Assembly: GCF_013283645.1 (NCBI RefSeq)
Contig: NZ_JABEKV010000002.1
Location: 875,798-939,797, forward strand
Reading direction: 5' to 3'
Source of the DNA: Sinorhizobium psoraleae
Lineage (GTDB): Bacteria; Pseudomonadota; Alphaproteobacteria; Rhizobiales; Rhizobiaceae
Length of the DNA stretch: 64,000 nucleotides
Numbering within the stretch: position 1 is the stretch's first letter; every line of letters begins with the position of its first letter. A program made the position numbers and the translations under genes. Shown one piece after another: positions 54,789 to 61,550 of the stretch. Below the pieces are notes generated by a model. The model made no database searches and was not told the DNA's origin. It was given only the letters and a program-made list of their open reading frames with translations.

Positions 54789-55782
54789 TCTGCCACTGAT
54801 CTGGGCGGCCATCATTGCCTTTGCCGTTCTGGCCTATGTCGTTCTCGACGGCTTCGATCTCGGCGTCGGTATCCTTTTCCCGCTCTTCCCCGAAAAGAAC
54901 GATCGCGACGTGATGATGAACTCGGTTGCCCCCGTCTGGGACGGCAACGAGACCTGGCTCGTGCTCGGCGGCGGTGGTCTGATGGCCGTCTTTCCGCTTG
55001 CCTATGCGACGGTCATGCCGGCGCTCTATGCGCCGATCATCGCAATGCTGATCGGCCTCATCTTCCGGGGCGTCGCGTTCGAATACCGCTGGCGCACGAA
55101 GCGCGCCGAATACCTGTGGAACTGGGCATTTGCCGGCGGCTCGATGCTGGCGGCCTTCGCGCAAGGAATCGCGCTTGGTGCGCTGGTCCAGGGGATACCG
55201 GTCGAAAACCGCGCCTATGCGGGCAGCTGGTGGGACTGGCTGACGCCCTTTTCCATCATGACGGGCATTGCGATCGTCGTCGGCTACGCCTTGCTCGGCG
55301 CCACCTGGCTCGTCATGAAGACGCACGGCGATCTCGCCGACCGGGCACGCGCAATCGCGCTCAAATGCTGCTTTGCGACCATCGGAGCAATGGCTGTCGT
55401 CAGCCTCTGGACGCCGTTTCTCGAGCCGGTCTATCTGCAACGCTGGTTCGGCTGGCCGACGGCGATCTTCAGCGTGATCGTGCCCCTGCTCGTCCTCGGT
55501 TGCCTTTATCTGCTCATCAAAGGCATTCGCGACCGGCATGATGTGCAGCCGTTCATTGCGGCGCTCGGCCTTTTCTTCCTCGGCTACATCGGCATCGGCA
55601 TCAGTTTCTATCCCTACATGGTGCCGCCGTCGCTCACCATCTGGGAAGCGGCCGCGCCGGAGGAAAGCCTTGCCTTCCTGCTTGCCGGCGCGCTCGTGCT
55701 CGTACCGATCATTCTTGCCTACACCGGCTACGCCTATTGGGTTTTCCGCGGCAAGGTCGATCCGGAGGAGGGCTACCATTGA
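54778..55782 (+). CDS. cydB: cytochrome bd ubiquinol oxidase subunit II
   Basis: 334 residues from the ATG at 54778, with GGAG six bases upstream, inside the 3' end of cydA. Family features: LDGFDLGVGILFP, SVAPVWDGNETWLVLGGGGLMAVFP, FRGVAFEYR, and about eight membrane helices. An alternative ATG at 54766 is in frame. It pairs with subunit I. Its stop overlaps the start of the 37-residue subunit gene. Confidence 0.94.
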   Translation: MDFDLPLIWAAIIAFAVLAYVVLDGFDLGVGILFPLFPEKNDRDVMMNSVAPVWDGNETWLVLGGGGLMAVFPLAYATVMPALYAPIIAMLIGLIFRGVAFEYRWRTKRAEYLWNWAFAGGSMLAAFAQGIALGALVQGIPVENRAYAGSWWDWLTPFSIMTGIAIVVGYALLGATWLVMKTHGDLADRARAIALKCCFATIGAMAVVSLWTPFLEPVYLQRWFGWPTAIFSVIVPLLVLGCLYLLIKGIRDRHDVQPFIAALGLFFLGYIGIGISFYPYMVPPSLTIWEAAAPEESLAFLLAGALVLVPIILAYTGYAYWVFRGKVDPEEGYH

Positions 55783-55895
55783 TGAGCGCGGATGGTACGG
55801 GCCGGAAGCTCCTTTGGTTTGTCGCGCTCTGGCTCGCAGGGGTTGCCGCCGTCAGCATTGTCGGTCTCGCGATCAAGCTTGTGCTCGGCACGTAG
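55782..55895 (+). CDS. 37-residue DUF2474/CydX-like oxidase accessory peptide
   Basis: A very short frame whose ATG shares its A with the last base of the cydB stop (TGATG), with GGAGGAG ~12 bases upstream. The product starts MSADGTGRKLLWFVALWLAG and continues with one membrane helix (VAAVSIVGLAIKLVLG). The RKLLWFVALWLAGVAAV pattern matches the DUF2474 family found after cyanide-insensitive bd oxidases, analogous to CydX, which stabilises the heme site. Assembly function here is inferred. Confidence 0.75.
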   Translation: MSADGTGRKLLWFVALWLAGVAAVSIVGLAIKLVLGT

Positions 55896-55896
55896 A

Positions 55897-55995
55897 GCAA
55901 TTCCGGGAAGAGTACTTAACGGTTTTCCGTCCGGAATTGCGTCATTTCAAAGGGTTAGATCATTTCACTGTTTTCGACGAAACAGTGAAGTGATC
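55897..55995. repeat. two-hairpin repeat, inverse of the 10828 element
   Basis: Hairpin B has arms GCAATTCCGG/CCGGAATTGC at 55897-55906 and 55931-55940. Hairpin A has 15-bp arms at 55958-55972 and 55981-55995 with one mismatch (GATCATTTCACTGTT/AACAGTGAAGTGATC). Order is reversed relative to 10828-10921. It directly follows the DUF2474-like gene and may terminate the cyd operon. Confidence 0.65.
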
Positions 55996-56056
55996 CAGGC
56001 GCAACGTGTCGATAAAAGCCTCGCTCAAGTCTTAAGGGCTAACGTCCTCGCACACA

Positions 56057-56117
56057 TCGGCAGGCGATCGCCGACGGAGACAGGACCGCACCCTCCTCCC
56101 CGGCGATCGCCTGCCGA
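56057..56117. repeat. long palindrome with 16-bp arms
   Basis: TCGGCAGGCGATCGCC (56057-56072) and GGCGATCGCCTGCCGA (56102-56117) are perfect inverted repeats around a 29-nt spacer. No gene overlaps. The rest of 55996-56259 is otherwise featureless, except for a 13-bp tandem duplication at 56236-56261. Confidence 0.6.
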
Positions 56118-56259
56118 GGTGACCACTCCGGAAAGCTGCGACCGAGATCGCTGCGGCGGTTTTACCCCTTCTCAGCCACGCTCCCGTTTGCTAGCAGTTC
56201 GGCGCAACGAACCCCCGCGTTTCGCCTCCCCGGAACTGGACAAGCGATCTGGACAAGCG

Positions 56260-56562
56260 ATGCAGAAGACACCCGCAGAATGCACGACAATGTCGGATGT
56301 GCGTGCCGAAATCGATCGGCTCGACAACGCCCTGATGAGGTTGCTTGCGGAGCGCTGGGGCTACATTGATCGTGCGGCCGAAATAAAGCGCCCGCTGAAG
56401 CTGAAAGCCGATATCCCTGCGCGCGTGGCCGAAGTGCGGGAAAACGCGCGCAGGCAAGCGAGCGAACTCGGCCTCGATCCCGATTTCTACGAGGGCATCT
56501 GGGCCCAGCTGATCGATCATGCCATCGCGCACGAGCGCAAGCTGCTCGGAGAGGACGAGTAG
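56260..56562 (+). CDS. chorismate mutase (AroQ/PchB type)
   Basis: 100 residues from the ATG at 56260, or 90 from the ATG at 56290 (MSDVRAEIDRLDNALMRLLAER). The all-helical AroQ fold is clear: RAEIDRLDNALMRLLAERWGYIDRAAEIK provides the first-helix Arg and the active-site Lys, and VRENARRQASELGLDPDFYEGIWAQLIDHAI the distal helices. It rearranges chorismate to prephenate; a PchB-like lyase role is possible but no siderophore genes are nearby. A tandem duplication overlaps the first ATG. Confidence 0.87.
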   Translation: MQKTPAECTTMSDVRAEIDRLDNALMRLLAERWGYIDRAAEIKRPLKLKADIPARVAEVRENARRQASELGLDPDFYEGIWAQLIDHAIAHERKLLGEDE

Positions 56563-56588
56563 GACGAACACCAGCCCCGGTTTGTTCC

Positions 56589-57593
56589 TTAACTCGCCTT
56601 GTCGTAGCTGTTCTTGCGGCTGAGATAGCCCTCCCAGTCGAAGGCGCTCTGGACGATGTTTTCAAGGCTTGCATGGGTTGGCACCCAGTCGAGCTTCAGC
56701 CGGGCAAGCGAGGAGTCCGCGACGACCTGCGCGGCATCGCCGGGACGCCGTGGTGCATAGTCTATGCGGAAATCACGTCCCGAGATCCGCCGCACCGCAT
56801 CGAGAACCTGCAGCACCGAGAAGCCTTTGCCGTAGCCGCAATTGGTCGTCAGCGGCTCACCGCCGGCCCTCAGATAGCGGAGCGCGTCCTTGTGTGCCGC
56901 AACCAGATCGGCAACGTGGATATAGTCCCGAATGCCGGTGCCGTCAGCGGTCGGATAATCTTTTCCGTAAACGTCGACCTTGCGGCGTCTGCCGAGCGCG
57001 GCCTCGCATGCAACCTTGATGAGATGGGTGGCGCCAGCTGTCGATTGCCCGGAGCGGCCGAGCGGATCGGCTCCTGCGACGTTGAAATAGCGCAGCACCA
57101 CATAGCGGAAATCATGAGCGGCGGCAGCATCCTGCAGCATCATTTCAGACATCAGTTTGGAGCGACCATAGGGGCTCTCGGGACGCAACGTGGCCGTTTC
57201 CTTGACCGGATCCACGGTATCCTGTGTGCCATAAACAGCCGCTGTCGAGGAAAAGACGAAGTGGCGAACACCGGCCTCTATCGTCGCGGCGATCAACGTG
57301 CATGTGCTCGCCGTGTTGTTCTCGTAGTAGGCAAGCGGATCGGCGACGGATTCCGGAACGACCGCCGATCCCGCAAAATGGATGACCGAGTCGATCTCGT
57401 TTTCGGCAAAGATCCTGGCAAGCAGCGTTCTGTTGGCGACGTCCCCGAAATAGAACTTTGCCTCCGGGGCGATCGCCCAGCGGAAGCCCGTCGACAACCT
57501 GTCGAGCACGACGACGGATTCGCCGGCATCGAGCAGCGACCATACCATGTGGCTGCCGATATAACCCGCTCCACCCGTCACCAATATCGCCAT
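56589..57593 (-). CDS. galE: UDP-glucose 4-epimerase
   Basis: 334 residues from the ATG at 57593 (MAILVTGGAGYIGSHMVW); in-frame ATGs at 57608 and 57626 are less likely. Extended SDR with GGAGYIG, the Asp for NAD ribose (VVVLDRLSTG), FSSTAAVYG and the catalytic YGRSK, then YFNVAGADP and YPTADGTGIRDYIHVADL, diagnostic of GalE. It interconverts UDP-glucose and UDP-galactose, giving galactose for surface polysaccharides. Rhizobia often have a second copy (exoB) elsewhere, so the symbol is by function only. Confidence 0.9.
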   Translation of the reverse strand: MAILVTGGAGYIGSHMVWSLLDAGESVVVLDRLSTGFRWAIAPEAKFYFGDVANRTLLARIFAENEIDSVIHFAGSAVVPESVADPLAYYENNTASTCTLIAATIEAGVRHFVFSSTAAVYGTQDTVDPVKETATLRPESPYGRSKLMSEMMLQDAAAAHDFRYVVLRYFNVAGADPLGRSGQSTAGATHLIKVACEAALGRRRKVDVYGKDYPTADGTGIRDYIHVADLVAAHKDALRYLRAGGEPLTTNCGYGKGFSVLQVLDAVRRISGRDFRIDYAPRRPGDAAQVVADSSLARLKLDWVPTHASLENIVQSAFDWEGYLSRKNSYDKAS

Positions 57594-57930
57594 CGCCCGA
57601 TTTCCCATCCGCTCAAAGATGGACACAGGAAAGACGAGATGAGCTTTCTGAATTGGTAAACTCGGGGCGCGCCAGCGGCCATCGCCACGATATTCTCGTG
57701 GCTGTGGTTAAGCCCCAATCTGTAGCTTATCAAGAATTTTATGCATCTGTACCAAATGCATACCTCCGCCCGCCGCAGCATCGGCGTGACGAGCGTTCAC
57801 GTTCGCTTTTGTCGCCTGAGATCCGCAAGATCTTCAATTTTACTAAAATGCACAGACACCTAATAACGGTTTTTGAAGCGGGCATGCATTAGCCTTTCGA
57901 AATACTGGCTTTTCCAGGGGGAAACCACGA

Positions 57931-59271
57931 ATGAGACGTGCGAAGCTCCATGCCCAATTGAGACGATTGGCCCGCGACAAGGATGGAAATTTTGCCATTC
58001 TTGGAGCAATCGCCATCGTCCCCATCATCGCCGCGGTCGGCGTGACGCTCGACTTCGTCGGCGCCTATCTGGAAGCCGAGAAAATTCAAGCCGCGCTGGA
58101 TGCCGCCGCGCTCGGTTCCGTGCGAGCCTATGGCGAAGGCGCGGATGAGACCGAAGCCTCCGAGGCGGCAAAGAAGTTCTTCTGGAGCAACTACGCGATG
58201 CCGCAAGAAAGCGTCCTCGTCGAGGGAGGCAATCTCGCGGATACGCCGACGCAGGGTGCTTTGTCCGTTGCGTTCACGCGGAACACCATTGAAGACGTCG
58301 CGGCAGCGGAATTCAGCTTCGACTATAAACCGATCTTCCTGGAACGCCTGCCGTTGGCAATCCGACGCCAAAGCGTCGCGGCGCGGGCAGCCAACGCGGA
58401 AGCCTGCATTCTGGCATTGCATCAAACCTCCGACCGTGCCTTTGACGTCAGCGGCAGCGCAGCGGTCGATCTGACCGGATGCACGGTCATCTCCAATTCC
58501 AACGACGATCAATCGATCTACGTCGGCGGCAGCGGCAAGCTCAAGGCGGAGTGTCTTTACGCCGCCGGCGCTATTTACAGCGCCCCGCTATCGGTCGAGC
58601 TTGCTTGTGACAAGGCGGTGGAAGGCGCTTCGCGCGTGCCCGACCCGTTCAAGAACAAGGTACTGCCAAAGGCAGCGGCATGGGTCGATCTCTCCGGCTG
58701 CGGGCAGGATTTCATCAGCGGCGGCGGTGGCAATGGTGATTGCAACGGCACCGGCAAGACGCCCAAGACGAACAACGAAGGCTACGTCGTCACGCTGAAG
58801 CCTGGAACCTACCAAAACCTGGACGTCAAGCGCGCCGTGAATCTCTTGCCCGGCAATTACATCATTGACGGCGGGCGTCTGGAATTCGGCGCCCAAGCCA
58901 CCGTGACCGGCGAGCGCGTGACTTTCTTTCTCGTCAATGGCGCCGAGATCAGCATCAATGGCGGTGCCACGTTCAACATTTCGCCATCACTCGAAGGCGA
59001 TTGGGCCGGGTTCTCGATCGTCGCCGAGCATGGAAATGTGGAGACCGCGATCATCAACGGAAACAGTCAGTCGTCCTTGACCGGCATCGTCTATCTCCCC
59101 GACGTCGCGGAACTGCAATATGCGGGCAATGGCGCAACGAGCGGCGAATGCATCCGGCTGATCGCCCAGGAAATCACCCTGACCGGTAACAGCACATTCA
59201 AGATGGATTGCACGACGGAGCTTGCCGACAAGGGCATCTACTACCCTGGCGCAATCCGGCTGGTGCGCTAG
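57931..59271 (+). CDS. TadG-like secreted/pilus-associated protein
   Basis: 446 residues with CAGGGGGAAA before the ATG. Residues ~15-60 (DKDGNFAILGAIAIVPIIAA, then DFVGAYLEAEKIQAALDAAAL) are the TadE/TadG N-terminal membrane domain. The rest is Asn/Gly-rich with repeated short strands (LKPGTYQNLDVKRAVNLLPG, YIIDGGRLEFGAQATVTGE, then INGGATFNIS, ITLTGNSTFKMDC), resembling a right-handed beta-helix rather than the usual von Willebrand domain. No other tad/flp gene is nearby. Role in pilus assembly or surface display is inferred. The 336-bp upstream gap holds the divergent promoters and no gene. Confidence 0.8.
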   Translation: MRRAKLHAQLRRLARDKDGNFAILGAIAIVPIIAAVGVTLDFVGAYLEAEKIQAALDAAALGSVRAYGEGADETEASEAAKKFFWSNYAMPQESVLVEGGNLADTPTQGALSVAFTRNTIEDVAAAEFSFDYKPIFLERLPLAIRRQSVAARAANAEACILALHQTSDRAFDVSGSAAVDLTGCTVISNSNDDQSIYVGGSGKLKAECLYAAGAIYSAPLSVELACDKAVEGASRVPDPFKNKVLPKAAAWVDLSGCGQDFISGGGGNGDCNGTGKTPKTNNEGYVVTLKPGTYQNLDVKRAVNLLPGNYIIDGGRLEFGAQATVTGERVTFFLVNGAEISINGGATFNISPSLEGDWAGFSIVAEHGNVETAIINGNSQSSLTGIVYLPDVAELQYAGNGATSGECIRLIAQEITLTGNSTFKMDCTTELADKGIYYPGAIRLVR

Positions 59272-59316
59272 CGCTTCCTCTATCCGGCCGCGGTCCCTTG
59301 GCCGCGGAGCGGAGCT

Positions 59317-60483
59317 CTACCGGCTCAATATGTGGCGGCGCAGGCGCTCCGCCGCCTCCGCCACCTGAGCCGGATCGCGCAGAAAGCAGGCGCGCATGAA
59401 AAGCGACCCGCCCTCGCCGAAGGCGGTTCCGGGCGCCAGTCCGACGCCGGTCCTGTCGACAATGTCGATCGCCGCTTGCCGTGAGTCGGTGACACCGTCG
59501 ATCTTCAGGAAGGCATAAAGCGCGCCATCCGGCTTAAGGGTTTCGACGCGATTGGTCGCGATCAGTGCATCGCAAAGCAGATCTCGGCTGCGTGCCGCCT
59601 TGGCGATGTTCTCGTCGACAAAGGCGTCTCCCTGATCGAGGGCCGCGACCGCGCCGCGTTGCATGAATTGCGCGACGCCGGATGTCGAATACTGGATCAG
59701 GTTTTCCAGCACCTGCCCCATGGCCGCCGGCGCAACGATCCAGCCGACGCGCCAACCGGTCATCGACCAGTTCTTGGAGAAGGAATTGACGAACAGGATC
59801 CGGTCGTCATCGTCCATGATGTCCAGGAACGATGGCGCCCGTGTGCCGGCATAGTAGTAAAGCGCATAGATCTCATCGGCGATGATCCAGAGACCGTGCT
59901 TGCGCGCAAGCGCCAGAATGGCTCTGAGATCATCCGGCGTCGCGGTCCAGCCCGTCGGATTGGAAGGCGTGTTGATGAACAGCGCCCGCGTCTTCTCGCC
60001 GACCGCGGCCTCGAGCCGGTTCATGTCAAGCTGCCATTTGCCATGCTCGAAACGCAGCGGCACCGAAACCGGCCGCGCCCCGGAGATCTCGGCGGCAGCA
60101 GCGAAATTCGGCCAGGCGGGCGTAAGGAGCACCATCTCGTCGCCGGGCGACGTCACCGCCTCGATTGCAAGCTTGATCGCCTGCATCCCCGATCCCGTGA
60201 CGTAAAAATTGTCCGGGGACAGCGCCTTCTGGAACCGGCGTTGATAATAACGCGCCAGCGCTTCGCGAAGCGGCGGGATGCCGCGCTGCCAGGTGTAGAA
60301 GGTCTCGCCGGCCACGAGCGCCTCGGCGGCGGCCCGGCTGATGAAGTCCGGCGTCGCAAGGTCTCCCTCGCCCACCCAGAGCGGGATCACGCCTTCCCGC
60401 CCACGCGCGTAGTTCACAACCTCAACGATGCCGCTTTCGGGGGCCGAAAGAGAACGGGGGCTGAGGCTGTTCATGATCGTCAC
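59317..60483 (-). CDS. class I/II PLP aminotransferase
   Basis: 388 residues from a GTG at 60483 with AGGAG six bases upstream; the ATG at 60474 is too far from that site. Motifs: IPLWVGEGDLATPDF, the cofactor-loop VTGSGMQAIKLAIEAV, FINTPSNPTGWTA, IADEIYALYYY, the PLP lysine in NSFSKNWSMTGWRVGWIV, and the C-terminal arginine in FMRACFLRD. It is the AspC/AlaC-like group; substrate not assignable. It is monocistronic and convergent with the TadG-like gene. Confidence 0.88.
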   Translation of the reverse strand: MTIMNSLSPRSLSAPESGIVEVVNYARGREGVIPLWVGEGDLATPDFISRAAAEALVAGETFYTWQRGIPPLREALARYYQRRFQKALSPDNFYVTGSGMQAIKLAIEAVTSPGDEMVLLTPAWPNFAAAAEISGARPVSVPLRFEHGKWQLDMNRLEAAVGEKTRALFINTPSNPTGWTATPDDLRAILALARKHGLWIIADEIYALYYYAGTRAPSFLDIMDDDDRILFVNSFSKNWSMTGWRVGWIVAPAAMGQVLENLIQYSTSGVAQFMQRGAVAALDQGDAFVDENIAKAARSRDLLCDALIATNRVETLKPDGALYAFLKIDGVTDSRQAAIDIVDRTGVGLAPGTAFGEGGSLFMRACFLRDPAQVAEAAERLRRHILSR

Positions 60484-60694
60484 GGGCGGCTCCTGGGATC
60501 ACGATGATCTTGGGTCCAATCGACCCAAAATCATAAACAATGAACAATTCTAATAGGTTAGAGCGACATACGCGCGGAAAACCGTAGGTTTCCTCGTCCC
60601 GCTCCAGACTGCGCACGCTTCTAGACGCTTTTGCGCGGACGATCACGCGACATTATCTGACCGGTTTATTGATTTTTGTGATGTTTCGCGGCTC

Positions 60695-60799
60695 CTACAG
60701 CGCCGTGCAGTCTTTTCAGACGCACAAAGGACGCTGCAGCACTTTGATTTGCTGCATGCATGTTTCCTTAAATCGGCTACGATTTACGGAAACATGCAG
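60695..60799 (+). repeat. dispersed two-hairpin repeat, copy 7
   Basis: Both hairpins are well preserved: CTACAGCGCCGTGCAGTCTTTTCAGACGCACAAAGGACGCTGCAG, then CACTTTGATTTGCTGCATGC, then ATGTTTCCTTAAATCG with return CGATTTACGGAAACAT. Plus-strand orientation, downstream of mscL. It lies in the 352-bp gap 60484-60835, in which I see no gene. Confidence 0.75.
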
Positions 60800-60835
60800 G
60801 AGCGAAATCGGAAGCCGCAATGCCCTTCCAGGCAA

Positions 60836-61264
60836 TCAGGCGCGCTGTTTCAACAGATCGCGAATCTCGGAAAGAAGCAGGATATCCTGCGGCGGCGGGG
60901 CGGCAGGCTCCGCTTCCTTTTTCGTTTCGATCGAAGCACGCATCCGGTTCACGGCCTTGATCATCAGGAAGATGATCCAGGCGAGGATCAGGAAATTGAT
61001 GAACACGGTAATGAAGTTACCGTACGCAAAGACGGCGCCCTGCTCGCGAGCGGCTGCAAGGGAGGGTGCGGTGACGTTTGCGGAAAGCGGAATGAAATAA
61101 TTGGAGAAGTCGAAACCGCCGCCAGTAATGGCGCCGACAATCGGCATCACGAGGTCGTTGACGACCGAGTCGACGATCTTACTGAAGGCGGCGCCAATGA
61201 TCACACCGACCGCAAGATCCATTACGTTGCCGCGGGCGATAAACTCCTTGAATTCGTTCAGCAT
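60836..61264 (-). CDS. mscL: large-conductance mechanosensitive channel
   Basis: 142 residues from the ATG at 61264 ([21 protein letters not shown]), with CGGAGAG upstream; the frame to 61321 is not supported. TM1 contains [25 protein letters not shown], the periplasmic loop ends [16 protein letters not shown]2 is [19 protein letters not shown], and the C-terminal bundle is LLSEIRDLL. It opens on membrane tension to release solutes under hypo-osmotic shock. Confidence 0.95.
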   Translation of the reverse strand: MLNEFKEFIARGNVMDLAVGVIIGAAFSKIVDSVVNDLVMPIVGAITGGGFDFSNYFIPLSANVTAPSLAAAREQGAVFAYGNFITVFINFLILAWIIFLMIKAVNRMRASIETKKEAEPAAPPPQDILLLSEIRDLLKQRA

Positions 61265-61550
61265 GCGTCTCTCCGTAAAGTCCCCGTTCAAGACAGGCAC
61301 CGCATCCGTCCCGCGCGGCAACCGTCGGTTCGGAATCTAGACCAAAGCTCGCGCTGTGGGAACTGTTCTTTGCGTTTGAGCAATTCGCATACCACCAGGC
61401 GTGTCTTGCAGGGCTTTTGTCCCGGCCAGCCCGAAAGGAGCGTGCTTTCTGCTCAAGAAAACGCTGGCCGCTTTCTTGGACTTAAGACGCATAGACGGGC
61501 AATTCTCAACCCGCTGGACTTGCCCTATGCTGCTTTCGGAGGAGTGAGGC

